A stretch of DNA of 64,000 nucleotides from Segatella copri DSM 18205 (GTDB taxonomy: Bacteria; Bacteroidota; Bacteroidia; Bacteroidales; Bacteroidaceae): positions 1,948,501-2,012,500 of the forward strand of contig NZ_CP102288.1 of the NCBI RefSeq assembly GCF_025151535.1. Reading direction: 5' to 3'. Shown here in pieces: positions 26,025 to 34,637 of this stretch; position 1 is the stretch's first letter, and each line of letters opens with the position of its first letter. The notes under the pieces were generated by a model. That model did not search any database. It saw nothing but the letters and a program-made list of their open reading frames with translations, and was not told the origin of the DNA. A program made the position numbers and the translations under genes.

Positions 26025-26894
26025 ATGAGTTTAAAAATCGTAGTACTTGCCAAGCAAGTACCTGACACAAGAAATGTGGGTAAGGATGCGATGACCGCCG
26101 AAGGCACCGTAAATCGTGCTGCCCTTCCTGCAATCTTCAATCCTGAAGATTTGAACGCATTGGAGCAGGCTCTCCGATTGAAAGAGCAGAATCCAGGTTC
26201 TACAGTTGGAATTTTGACCATGGGTCCTCCACGTGCTGGAGAAATCATCCGCCAGGGTCTTTATCGTGGTGCTGATACGGGTTGGTTGCTTACCGACCGT
26301 CTCTTTGCCGGTGCTGACACATTGGCTACTTCCTATGCCCTTGCTACTGGTATCCAGAAGATTGGTGACGTTGACATCGTGATCGGTGGTCGCCAGGCTA
26401 TCGATGGTGATACAGCCCAGGTAGGCCCGCAGGTGGCTCAGAAGTTGGGATTGAACCAGGTAACCTACGCAGAGGAAATCCTCAAGGTAGAGGATGGCAA
26501 GGCTACTATACGCCGCCTCATTGATGGTGGTGTGGAGACTGTTGAGGCTCCATTGCCATTGGTTATCACCGTAAACGGAAGTGCTGCTCCATGTCGCCCA
26601 TGCAACGTGAAGCTCGTAATGAAATATAAATACGCTACCTGCCCTATGGAGCGCAAGGGTGATGAGCCTTGGGCCAACCTCTATGAAGAGCGCCCTTACC
26701 TCACTCTGAACCAGTGGAGTGTTGCCGATGTTGACGGCGACCCTGCACAGTGCGGTTTGAGCGGTTCACCTACCAAGGTGAAGGCCGTGAAGAACATCGT
26801 GTTCCAGGCTAAGGAAAGCAAGACCTTGACCAGCAGCGATGAAGACATCGACGGACTGATGAAGGAATTGTTGAACGAAAGTATTATCGGATAA
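26025..26894 (+). CDS. etfB: Electron transfer flavoprotein, beta subunit
   Basis: A 289-residue ETF beta subunit, which together with EtfA binds flavin and AMP/FAD and carries electrons from acyl-CoA dehydrogenase. The signature VLAKQVPDT at the N-terminus and GGRQAIDGDTAQVGPQVAQ (about 125-143) are diagnostic. C-terminal residues (KAVKNIVFQAKESK) complete the recognition loop region. Only 13 bases separate it from etfA, so the two are co-translated. Whether this ETF is of the electron-bifurcating type cannot be decided by eye. Confidence 0.94.
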   Translation: MSLKIVVLAKQVPDTRNVGKDAMTAEGTVNRAALPAIFNPEDLNALEQALRLKEQNPGSTVGILTMGPPRAGEIIRQGLYRGADTGWLLTDRLFAGADTLATSYALATGIQKIGDVDIVIGGRQAIDGDTAQVGPQVAQKLGLNQVTYAEEILKVEDGKATIRRLIDGGVETVEAPLPLVITVNGSAAPCRPCNVKLVMKYKYATCPMERKGDEPWANLYEERPYLTLNQWSVADVDGDPAQCGLSGSPTKVKAVKNIVFQAKESKTLTSSDEDIDGLMKELLNESIIG

Positions 26895-26907
26895 TTTTGA
26901 AAAGACA

Positions 26908-27930
26908 ATGAACAACGTATTTGTATATTGCGAGGTAGAAGGCACAACCGTTGCCGAAGTATCTCAGGAATTGCTCACCAAGGGTCGTAAGCTCGCTAAC
27001 CAGCAGGGCGTGGAGCTCCATGCCATCGTAGCTGGTACCGGCATCAAGGGGCAGGTAGAGGATCAGATTCTCCCTTATGGTGTAGATAAATTATTTGTTT
27101 TCGATGCTGAGGGATTGTTCCCATATACTTCAGCTCCTCATACAGACATTCTCGTCAACCTCTTCAAGGAGGAGAAGCCTCAGATAGCATTGATGGGTGC
27201 TACCGTTATCGGTCGCGACCTCGGTCCTCGTGTTTCTTCTTCATTGACCAGCGGTCTTACCGCCGACTGTACAGAACTTGAAATCGGTGATTACGACGAC
27301 AAGAAGAGCGGCAAGCACTACGAGGGTCTGCTCTATCAGATTCGTCCTGCCTTCGGTGGTAACATCGTGGCTACCATCGTAAACCCAGACCACCGTCCAC
27401 AGATGGCTACAGTCCGCTCTGGCGTGATGCAGAAGAGCATCTACGAGGGTGAGTGCAAGAAGGAAGTAGTTTACCCTGAGGTAAGCAAGTATGTTCCTGC
27501 TGAGGACTTCGTAGTAAAGGTACTCGACCACCACGTAGAGGCTGCCAAGCACAACCTGAAGGGTTCTGCCATCGTCGTAGCCGGCGGTTATGGCGTAGGA
27601 AGCAAGGAAGGCTTCGACCAGCTCTTCGAATTGGCTCATCTCCTCCATGGTGAGGTAGGTGCTTCCCGTGCTGCAGTAGATGCAGGTTGGGTAGATCACG
27701 ACCGTCAGATTGGTCAGACTGGTGTTACCGTTCATCCTAAGGTATATATCGCTTGCGGAATCTCTGGTCAGATTCAGCACATCGCCGGTATGCAGGATTC
27801 AGGCATCATCATCTCTGTAAACAACGATCCTGATGCTCCAATCAACAAGATTGCCGACTACGTTATCAACGGCAATGTTGAGGATGTGGTTCCTAAGCTC
27901 ATCAAGTACTACAAGCAGAATTCAAAGTAA
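26908..27930 (+). CDS. etfA: Electron transfer flavoprotein, alpha subunit
   Basis: A 340-residue ETF alpha subunit. The FAD-binding C-terminal domain is seen as VGASRAAVDAGWVDHDRQIGQTG, VYIACGISGQIQH, and SVNNDPDAPINKIADY. The N-terminal domain has ALMGATVIGRDLGPR and LTADCTELE. It forms the heterodimer with EtfB and should pass electrons from the acyl-CoA dehydrogenase encoded 0.5 kb downstream. The four-helix-bundle element begins 10 bases after its stop. Confidence 0.94.
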   Translation: MNNVFVYCEVEGTTVAEVSQELLTKGRKLANQQGVELHAIVAGTGIKGQVEDQILPYGVDKLFVFDAEGLFPYTSAPHTDILVNLFKEEKPQIALMGATVIGRDLGPRVSSSLTSGLTADCTELEIGDYDDKKSGKHYEGLLYQIRPAFGGNIVATIVNPDHRPQMATVRSGVMQKSIYEGECKKEVVYPEVSKYVPAEDFVVKVLDHHVEAAKHNLKGSAIVVAGGYGVGSKEGFDQLFELAHLLHGEVGASRAAVDAGWVDHDRQIGQTGVTVHPKVYIACGISGQIQHIAGMQDSGIIISVNNDPDAPINKIADYVINGNVEDVVPKLIKYYKQNSK

Positions 27931-27939
27931 ATAATATAC

Positions 27940-27979
27940 AAGGAGTTAAGAAGTTAAGGAGTTAAAGTAGTTAAGACAA
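27940..27979 (+). repeat. Left inverted repeat of the four-helix-bundle element
   Basis: 40 bases made of AAGGAGTTAAG-type units, ending GTTAAGACAA. The sequence at 28379-28419 is its reverse complement with about 4 differences. Confidence 0.88.
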
Positions 27980-27989
27980 TAGTATTTGT

Positions 27990-28358
27990 ATGTTTAGATT
28001 CGAAGATATTTATGCTTGGCAGAAGGCTCATGCTTTTGTATTACTCGTTTATCGGGTAACAGGACATTTTCCTGAAGTGGAGCAATTTGGATTGATTTCC
28101 CAGTTCAGAAGAGCAGCAGTGTCTATCGAAGCAAACATTGCAGAAGGCTATAAGAAGCTTAGCAAAGCTGACAAACTCCGTTTCTTCAATATTTCGCAAG
28201 GAAGCCTTGAGGAATGTAGAGATTACATTATCTTATCAAGAGATTTAAATTTCTTGCAGAAAGGTGAATTTGAGGCATTATGCATGAGTATTGAAGAAGC
28301 TAGTAAACTTCTAAATGCATATTGCAAAGGTGTTATAAACAATAGTGCTATCAGCTAG
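27990..28358 (+). CDS. Four-helix-bundle protein (23S rRNA IVS / S23 family)
   Basis: A 122-residue protein, entirely helical. FEDIYAWQKAHAFVLLVYR, the FGLISQFRRAAVSIEANIAEGY signature (about residues 34-56), GSLEECRDYIILSRDL and the C-terminal helix LCMSIEEASKLLNAY match the four-helix-bundle family named after proteins encoded in 23S rRNA intervening sequences. Its biochemical function is not established. The gene lies inside the etfA-acyl-CoA dehydrogenase operon and is enclosed by 40-bp inverted repeats, the same layout as rRNA intervening sequences. Confidence 0.88.
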   Translation: MFRFEDIYAWQKAHAFVLLVYRVTGHFPEVEQFGLISQFRRAAVSIEANIAEGYKKLSKADKLRFFNISQGSLEECRDYIILSRDLNFLQKGEFEALCMSIEEASKLLNAYCKGVINNSAIS

Positions 28359-28378
28359 CATTTTAGGAGATAAAGGTG

Positions 28379-28419
28379 TTGTCTTAACTCCTTTAACTCC
28401 TTAACTCCTTTAACTCCTT
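28379..28419 (+). repeat. Right inverted repeat of the four-helix-bundle element
   Basis: TTGTCTTAACTCC... units, complementary to 27940-27979. In the transcript the two arms could form a 40-bp stem enclosing the gene, ending 16 bases before the acyl-CoA dehydrogenase start. Confidence 0.88.
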
Positions 28420-28435
28420 CCAAAAATAAAAAAAT

Positions 28436-30139
28436 ATGGCTAATTATTATACAGACCATCCTGAGATAGAGTTCCACTTGAATCATCCGCTTATGAAGCG
28501 TGTTGTGGACTTGAAGGAAAGAAATTATGTAGAAAAAGACCAGTTTGAAGATGCTCCTGTCAACTACGAGGATGCCATCGAGAACTACAAGCGATTGCTG
28601 GATATTACCGGCGATGTAGCTGCTAACATCATCGAACCAAACTCTGAGGATGTTGACCTCGAAGGTCCACACTTGGAGAACGGCCGCATGATCTATGCCA
28701 GCAAGACATTCGAGAACCTCGATGCTACCCGCAAGGCTGGCCTCTGGGGCTTGTCAATGCCTCGTCGTTACGGCGGTTTGAACTTGCCTAACGCCATCTT
28801 CTCTATGGCTTCAGAGATCATCGCTGCAGCCGATGCCGGTTTCCAGAACATCTGGTCGCTCCAGAGCTGTATCGATACTCTTTATGAGTTCGGTTCTGAG
28901 GAGCAGCGCCAGAAGTACATCCCTCGCATCTGCGCTGGCGAGACCATGAGTATGGACTTGACTGAGCCTGATGCAGGTTCTGACTTGCAGCGCGTGATGC
29001 TGAAGGCTACACAGGATGAGGACGGCACATGGCGTCTGAATGGTGTGAAGCGTTTCATCACCAATGGTGACTCAGACATCCACCTGGTTCTGGCCCGTTC
29101 AGAGGAAGGCACCAAGGATGGTCGTGGTCTTTCTATGTTCATCTACGACAAGCGTGATGGTGGCGTAACCGTTCGTCACATCGAGCACAAGTTGGGTATT
29201 CACGGTTCTCCTACCTGCGAGTTGGTTTACAAGAATTCCAAGGCAGAGCTTTGCGGTAACACCCGTCTCGGTTTGATTAAGTACGTGATGGCTTTGATGA
29301 ACGGTGCCCGTCTGGGTATCGCTGCTCAGAGTGTAGGTGTTGAGCAGGAGGCTTACAACGAGGGCCTGGCTTATGCCAAGGAGCGTGCTCAGTTTGGTGA
29401 GAAGATCATCAACTTCCCAGCTGTATACGACATGCTTTCAAGAATGAAGGCTAAGTTGGATGCAGGCCGTTCACTCCTCTACTGCTGCGCTCGCTACGTA
29501 GATATCTACAAGGCTTTGGAAGACATCGCCCGCGACACTAAGCTCACTCCAGAGGAGCGTCAGGAGATGAAGAAATACACCCGCTTGGCTGATGCATTCA
29601 CACCATTGGCTAAGGGTATGAACTCAGAGTATGCTAACCAGAATGCATACGATGCCATCAGCATTCACGGTGGTTCTGGTTTCATCATGGAGTACAAGTG
29701 CCAGCGCCTGTTCCGTGATGCCCGCATCTTCTCTATCTACGAGGGTACCACCCAGCTTCAGGTTGTTGCAGCTATCCGCTACATCACCAACGGCACTTAT
29801 CTCAGCATCATCAAGGAGATGCTGGAGAGCGAGGTTTCAGAGGATTTGAAGCCATTGAAGGAGCGTGTTGCCAAGCTCGTAGATCTTTACGAGGCAGCCA
29901 TCAACAAGGTGAAGGAAGCTAACGATCAGGCAATTCACGACTTCCTGGCTCGCCGTCTCTACAATATGACTGGCGACATCGTAATGTCTCTCCTCATCCT
30001 CGACGATGCTACTAAGGCACCAGAGATGTTTGCCAAGAGTGCCAACGTATATGTTCGCATGGCAGAGGAGGAAGTTCTCGGCCATTCTGCATACATCCAG
30101 AACTTCAAGGCAGAAGACTTGGAAAACTTCAAGGCGTAA
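28436..30139 (+). CDS. Acyl-CoA dehydrogenase
   Basis: A 567-residue flavoprotein dehydrogenase that oxidises an acyl-CoA and donates electrons to ETF. SMDLTEPDAGSDLQ and RLNGVKRFITNGD are the substrate/FAD signatures of the middle domain. AISIHGGSGFIMEYKCQRLFRDARIFSIYEGTTQ (in parts) is the C-terminal signature, with the Glu of IYEGTTQ as the likely catalytic base. At 567 residues it is of the longer subclass, with a C-terminal extension of about 140 residues. The substrate cannot be read from sequence. It is the last gene of the operon and is followed by a strong terminator. Confidence 0.92.
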   Translation: MANYYTDHPEIEFHLNHPLMKRVVDLKERNYVEKDQFEDAPVNYEDAIENYKRLLDITGDVAANIIEPNSEDVDLEGPHLENGRMIYASKTFENLDATRKAGLWGLSMPRRYGGLNLPNAIFSMASEIIAAADAGFQNIWSLQSCIDTLYEFGSEEQRQKYIPRICAGETMSMDLTEPDAGSDLQRVMLKATQDEDGTWRLNGVKRFITNGDSDIHLVLARSEEGTKDGRGLSMFIYDKRDGGVTVRHIEHKLGIHGSPTCELVYKNSKAELCGNTRLGLIKYVMALMNGARLGIAAQSVGVEQEAYNEGLAYAKERAQFGEKIINFPAVYDMLSRMKAKLDAGRSLLYCCARYVDIYKALEDIARDTKLTPEERQEMKKYTRLADAFTPLAKGMNSEYANQNAYDAISIHGGSGFIMEYKCQRLFRDARIFSIYEGTTQLQVVAAIRYITNGTYLSIIKEMLESEVSEDLKPLKERVAKLVDLYEAAINKVKEANDQAIHDFLARRLYNMTGDIVMSLLILDDATKAPEMFAKSANVYVRMAEEEVLGHSAYIQNFKAEDLENFKA

Positions 30140-30163
30140 GATATTGACAGGAATTAGATAATT

Positions 30164-30202
30164 AAAAAAGTCCGTGGGCTATGAATGCTGACGGACTTTT
30201 TG
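30164..30202 (+). terminator. Rho-independent terminator of the etf operon
   Basis: AAAAAGTCCGT (30165-30175) pairs with ACGGACTTTTT (30191-30201), ending in T's. Confidence 0.85.
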
Positions 30203-30248
30203 TATTTTATATCAATATAGTTTAGCAATCTCTAGAATACAACAAATT

Positions 30249-30340
30249 ACGGGGGAACAGAACATTTTTACTTAAAAAAATCGGGGGAACGGAATATTTT
30301 TGCTTAAAAAATTTCTGGGAATTGAACTTTTTTCATATAT
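30249..30340 (+). repeat. Three 32-bp direct repeats upstream of an AAA/DUF4143 gene
   Basis: Copies start at 30249 (ACGGGGGAACAGAACATTTT), 30281 and 30313, each 32 bp apart, with the third more diverged. They lie just ahead of the -7 box at 30366. Confidence 0.8.
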
Positions 30341-30365
30341 CCATCTCATTTTCAGTTATTTTTCG

Positions 30366-30373
30366 TATCTTTG
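30366..30373 (+). promoter_or_regulatory. -7 box TATCTTTG
   Basis: A consensus -7 element 22 bases upstream of ATG 30396, just downstream of the 32-bp direct repeats. Confidence 0.6.
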
Positions 30374-30395
30374 CAGCAAAATAAAAGAAAGGAAT

Positions 30396-31730
30396 ATGGA
30401 ACAAAGAATATTTAAACGTAAAATATACGATAAGATTCTCAAATGGAAAGAAGAGAATCATGGTAAGACTGCCCTTTTGATAGAAGGTGCTCGTCGTGTG
30501 GGAAAATCGACGATCGTAGAAGAATTTGCCCACAAGGAATACCAGTCATGCATCATCATCGACTTCAATAAAGCAAGAAAAGAAGTGAAAGAGCTTTTTG
30601 AAGACTTGATGGACATGGACTTGCTATTTCTGAAATTACAGCAAATGTATCACGTAGAATTGATTGACAGAAAATCTGTCATCGTTTTCGACGAGGTACA
30701 GCAATGTCCCTTTGCCCGCCAAGCCATCAAATATCTTGTGCAAGATGGTCGCTACGACTATATTGAAACTGGATCGCTAATTAGCGTAAAAAAGAATACA
30801 CAAGGCATTACCATTCCAAGTGAAGAAGACAGAATAGAAATGTATCCCCTGGATTACGAGGAATTCAGATGGGCTGTCGGCGACCCTACATCCATGAGTA
30901 TTCTTGCTAAGTTTTGGGAGAAAAAGACACCTTTGGGTGCAGCACATCGGGAAGCTATCAGAAACTTGCGTCTCTATATGCTAGTAGGTGGTATGCCACA
31001 AGCCATCAACATCTATCTTGACACCAATAACTTGAGCAAGGTCGATGAGAAGAAACGTAAAATTATCAAACTCTACGAGGATGATTTGCTAAAGATAGAC
31101 CCATCTGGGCGAGCATCCAAAATGTTTCTATCCATACCAGCTGCGCTCTCTCGCAACGCTTCACGTTATGTTCCTTCTTCTGTAATCGGCAAAACAAACG
31201 AAGGAAAAATGATAGAACTGCTCAAGACATTGGAGGACAGTAAGATTATAAACATGGCGTACCACGTAGACGATCCAAATGTTGGGATGCCGTTGAGCAC
31301 AAACTTTGATAAGTTCAAAATGTTTGTAGCTGATACTGGTTTGTTTGTAACTCTTGCATTCTGGGACAAGTCATTTACAGAGAACATTATCTACACCAAA
31401 CTTCTAAACGACAAGTTGGCAGCCAACTTAGGGTACGTATATGAGAATCTTGCCGCTCAAATGCTTGCTGCTTCTGGAAACAGGCTCTTTTACCATACAT
31501 GGAAAATGGACGAAAAGCATTACTTTGAGATAGATTTCCTCATTTCACATGGCAATAAGCTATGTCCAATCGAAGTAAAGTCCTCTGGTTACAAGACTCA
31601 TGCCTCGCTCGATAATTTCTGCGAGAAATATTCGAAGGTCATAGCACAACGCTATTTGGTCTACAATAAGGATTTACAAAAAGATGGCAACACATTGTTG
31701 ATACCTTTTTATATGGTACCATTCATCTAA
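30396..31730 (+). CDS. AAA ATPase with C-terminal DUF4143 domain (second intact locus)
   Basis: A 444-residue protein from ATG 30396, chosen because AAGAAAGGAAT lies just upstream; the longer frame from 30300 would run through the promoter and repeats. Walker A is GARRVGKS (31-38), Walker B VIVFDEVQ (D99/E100), sensor IETGSLISVKKN, and ALSRNASRYVPSSV precedes the DUF4143 part with FVADTGLFVTL, YVYENLAAQML, HYFEIDFLIS and CPIEVKSSGY. The EID/EVK residues are those of a PD-(D/E)XK-like nuclease fold. It shares only the family pattern with the 15294 gene. Promoter repeats suggest it is regulated. Confidence 0.87.
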   Translation: MEQRIFKRKIYDKILKWKEENHGKTALLIEGARRVGKSTIVEEFAHKEYQSCIIIDFNKARKEVKELFEDLMDMDLLFLKLQQMYHVELIDRKSVIVFDEVQQCPFARQAIKYLVQDGRYDYIETGSLISVKKNTQGITIPSEEDRIEMYPLDYEEFRWAVGDPTSMSILAKFWEKKTPLGAAHREAIRNLRLYMLVGGMPQAINIYLDTNNLSKVDEKKRKIIKLYEDDLLKIDPSGRASKMFLSIPAALSRNASRYVPSSVIGKTNEGKMIELLKTLEDSKIINMAYHVDDPNVGMPLSTNFDKFKMFVADTGLFVTLAFWDKSFTENIIYTKLLNDKLAANLGYVYENLAAQMLAASGNRLFYHTWKMDEKHYFEIDFLISHGNKLCPIEVKSSGYKTHASLDNFCEKYSKVIAQRYLVYNKDLQKDGNTLLIPFYMVPFI

Positions 31731-31732
31731 GG

Positions 31733-31768
31733 AAAGTCCGTGAACAATTTTTTGTCACGGACTTTTTA
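31733..31768 (+). terminator. Rho-independent terminator
   Basis: AAAGTCCGTGA (31733-31743) pairs with TCACGGACTTT (31755-31765), followed by T's. Confidence 0.85.
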
Positions 31769-31863
31769 TATTCATTTTACAAGCAAAGTTCAAACAACCG
31801 TTAAAAAACAAGCCTAAAAGAAAAATTTCTTTGCAAAAATGATGCTATTAGCAAAGAAATGAC

Positions 31864-32269
31864 TATATTTGCAATGTCTAGCTCGGCTAAAAGCCCTTAA
31901 TGGGCAAAGGTTGGGCAGACATACATATCGGTAAAAGGCGTTTTTGGACGCTTTGGTTTTGATGGTGTGAGAATCTCGCAAGTTCATCGACAAGTCAAGA
32001 ACAAAGCAACGGGAACGCCCCAAGGGATGTATTATATACAGCCCTCATTGTCTTCGGATGCCAAAACATTCGTTGGTAGGGAGGGTATACTATATACTTA
32101 CATCGGCGTAGGGGCTTTCAGCGTTGTTCGTTTCAGACTTGTCGGGCAATGCGAGAGCCTTCACATCATGATGCGAGCAACAGAATGGCTCTACGCTTTT
32201 TTCGTATGTATCAACCAAAGAAACAATGACTAAAAGAAAGCAACGGAGCCTTTGCTTAATGATTTTCCT
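31864..32269 (+). repeat. Structured leader, copy A (about 390 bases)
   Basis: It begins with -7 box TATATTTG (31864-31871). Shared with copy B (33840-34059) are GTAAAAGGCGTTTTTGGACG, TTGATG, a GAGCAACA.AATGGCTCT region, CGCTTTTTTCGTATGTATC, and GGAGCCTTTG. A stem GCCC/GGGC near 31888-31905 and the AAAGGCGT/ACGCTTT hairpin suggest a folded RNA. Copy A holds an extra middle segment of about 170 bases. A short open frame spans 31967-32233, but it lies within the repeat and is probably not a gene. Confidence 0.65.
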
Positions 32270-33808
32270 ATGGATAATACTTTACTAGAAAAACTCAAAA
32301 ATGAAATCTCTACATTTTTTGAGAATTCCATCTCTATGCAGGGTTGGAAGAAAACGGTTCTCTCTGCATTATTTGTTCTGTTTGCAGGTATTTCTAGCTT
32401 TGCTCAAAGTTCCACCATTTTAGATGGTCAGGACCTTTTGCAACAGATTTCTGGTTGGGAATGGGTAGCTTGCGAAAAAAAGGAGAATCTTACGACTACT
32501 TATCCTGTAGCTCTAGAATATTCGTCTTACTCATCCCATCTACAGTACAAGGTAATAAAAAATAGGGCTGTCTATGCTGAAGACGGAAATCTGAAAGGCA
32601 TCATATATTGTTTAAGATATGTACAATATTTTGAAGATCCTAGCCGTATATCAGAAAGAATAGATAGGGAAGTGGCCTCTGAGCACGAAAAACAACAAGA
32701 AGAGTATGAAAGTAAGGAGTTCGACGAGTGGGTGAAAGGTATCACCAATAAAATACATAATTCCACATCATTTCCTGAGGGATGTTTCATTATGAATTTG
32801 TACTCGCAAGGCAGTGAAGAACTTGGCCCTTCTCAATTCAATATTACAAAGCAGTGGACTATTGAGGATATTAAGCGTTATAACGGCGGGCAACCTCTCC
32901 CTCTTTTTGCTGTTTTCAGGATAGTTAAGAAAAATGCAAAATTAATGGGCGATATCCCTAGCTATCTAAAGTCTATAAGGTTGAAAGAAAAGGACTTGAA
33001 GGCTCTTAATGAATATATCGACTTACTTAACGCCGATAGCAAAAACTGCACTTTTTCTATAGAAGAGAGTGAAAATGGTGATTATGCTGTAGTAGGAAAA
33101 CGTACAAATGTTGTTGACAAGTTGCAATTTGATGATAGCCAACTAAAGAAAGACATGTGGAAAGAACATTTAAACGGTATAGTTGGTCCAACCAGTACTG
33201 AACTACAAGAGGTAAAGGAAGCGACCGATTCGCTCAAAATCGCATTGGCTATTGCCGATTATAAAAATAATAAATATAACATTAATAAAGAATCGCAAGC
33301 TGTTCGTGTCGAAATAGAAAAGCAATTGGGAATAAGAAAACCTGAAATAAAGTCATCAGGAGATACTGAGGCTAAAAAGAAATGGGGTGAGACCCAGGCT
33401 ATCAAGATAATGTGCAGACACTTAGGGGTGGCATACGCAACTGGAATGACCAAAGAAAAATTGGCTGCCGCGGTAAAAAGGAAATATCAGAATCTTGACG
33501 AGATGGCACTTGCTGCCAAGTTGCAAAAAGCTATTTTTGCTGCACAAGTTGAACTTGCAAGTAATGCTTCCGCATTGATTAACAGTATGCCTGCTGTTGA
33601 TAATGCTAATGTGTCAACTGCCAATCGCTATATACAGCAACTAAACCATGATAATTCAAAATGGACAAGCTACATAAAGAGTATAACTAGAATAGATGAC
33701 ACATCTTTTAAGCTTACCTATGGAGAAGGTAATGACAATAAATATGTAACGATAAAGTATGAAACAGATATGCCGTTCTGTTATAAATATGAAATAATTG
33801 TCGACTAA
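32270..33808 (+). CDS. Exported protein of unknown function
   Basis: A 512-residue protein from ATG 32270, chosen because both leader copies end GCCTTTG followed 15-20 bases later by ATGGAT. A later ATG at 32336 would give a cleaner signal peptide (MQGWKKTVLSALFVLFAG..SSFAQSS), so the first 22 residues may be a cytosolic N-region or not translated. The rest is a mixed alpha/beta and Lys/Glu-rich helical protein (EHEKQQEEYESKEFDEW near 140-160; GVAYATGMTKEKLAAAVKRK near 390-410). No known domain is recognised. The base composition is more AT-rich than that of housekeeping neighbours. Confidence 0.7.
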   Translation: MDNTLLEKLKNEISTFFENSISMQGWKKTVLSALFVLFAGISSFAQSSTILDGQDLLQQISGWEWVACEKKENLTTTYPVALEYSSYSSHLQYKVIKNRAVYAEDGNLKGIIYCLRYVQYFEDPSRISERIDREVASEHEKQQEEYESKEFDEWVKGITNKIHNSTSFPEGCFIMNLYSQGSEELGPSQFNITKQWTIEDIKRYNGGQPLPLFAVFRIVKKNAKLMGDIPSYLKSIRLKEKDLKALNEYIDLLNADSKNCTFSIEESENGDYAVVGKRTNVVDKLQFDDSQLKKDMWKEHLNGIVGPTSTELQEVKEATDSLKIALAIADYKNNKYNINKESQAVRVEIEKQLGIRKPEIKSSGDTEAKKKWGETQAIKIMCRHLGVAYATGMTKEKLAAAVKRKYQNLDEMALAAKLQKAIFAAQVELASNASALINSMPAVDNANVSTANRYIQQLNHDNSKWTSYIKSITRIDDTSFKLTYGEGNDNKYVTIKYETDMPFCYKYEIIVD

Positions 33809-33830
33809 TTCTGAGGCTGTAAAAGAGTGT

Positions 33831-34059
33831 GTTACCCTGTTTTTATCGACCTTGTTCGATGAAAGCAGGGTAGACATATACATATTGGTAAAAGGCGTTT
33901 TTGGACGCTTTAGTTTTGATGATTAGAGATTCTTGCAAGAATCTTTCTATCGTGGAACAAGCAACAAAATGGCTCTGCGCTTTTTTCGTATGTATCAACC
34001 TTATAAGCAAAAACTTAAATGAAGACAATGGAGCCTTTGTCATCAACGACACTTATATT
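33831..34059 (+). repeat. Structured leader, copy B
   Basis: A shorter, diverged copy of the 31.9-kb leader. Stem ACCCTG (33832-33837) with CAGGGT (33867-33872), inner stem ATCGA/TCGAT, then the conserved AAAAGGCGTTTTTGGACGCTTT-like hairpin and the CGCTTTTTTCGTATGTATC block. It runs up to ATG 34060. No -7 box is obvious, so it may be read through from the upstream gene. Confidence 0.65.
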
Positions 34060-34635
34060 ATGGATCAAAATATCACTTTCAATCCTGTATATACAGCTAC
34101 TCCTCCATGTGAAGAACAAGTTTTGTTTACATTGAAACCATCCATTCTAGGCTATTGGCCTCTCGTGCTAGCAATTCCTGCAGCAGGATTATTTTCTCTT
34201 TGTGCACTAGGACTGGTTGGCGCTATGTATAACGAATGGTACTCTAAGCCTCAATGGGCTAGGGATATTGCATGGCAATTTGCGTCGGAAGCTAAGAGGT
34301 CAGAGATGAGGCAAGAAATGTTCTTAGGCGTATTTTTGTTATTGTTCTTTTCAGTTCTTGCTTATTTCCCAATTAAGTATATCGTTAAGTCTGTCAGACA
34401 ATTAACAGGAAAGAGAGTCATAATAACGAACTCTCAAATATATTATATTAATAAAGGTAAGACCAAGGCATATTCTATAGGGCAAATTGTGGCCTATGCA
34501 GGAGATAAAAGTGGTTTCTTCAAGGATATTAGTTACTCCCTAAATACAAATGAAGTTATCTCAGTTGAGAATGTCAAGGCATCAGATGTTGATGCTGCAA
34601 ACAACTATATAAGCAATTCAGTAAACTCTAAATAG
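34060..34635 (+). CDS. Membrane protein with PH-like C-terminal domain
   Basis: A 191-residue protein from ATG 34060; the open frame extends upstream to 33901 but only through the leader repeat. Two membrane segments are visible (about residues 29-57, YWPLVLAIPAAGLFSLCALG, and about 90-110, FLGVFLLLFFSVLAYFPI). They are followed by a bacterial PH-like domain (GKRVIITNSQIYYINKGKTKAYSIGQI.. in parts). The function is unknown. The next gene starts 2 bases after its stop, so the two form an operon. Confidence 0.7.
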   Translation: MDQNITFNPVYTATPPCEEQVLFTLKPSILGYWPLVLAIPAAGLFSLCALGLVGAMYNEWYSKPQWARDIAWQFASEAKRSEMRQEMFLGVFLLLFFSVLAYFPIKYIVKSVRQLTGKRVIITNSQIYYINKGKTKAYSIGQIVAYAGDKSGFFKDISYSLNTNEVISVENVKASDVDAANNYISNSVNSK

Positions 34636-34637
34636 AA

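Noticed and set aside
31967..32233. 88-residue frame in leader copy A
   Set aside because: It is part of a repeated leader, shares only a short peptide with copy B, and has no ribosome-binding site.
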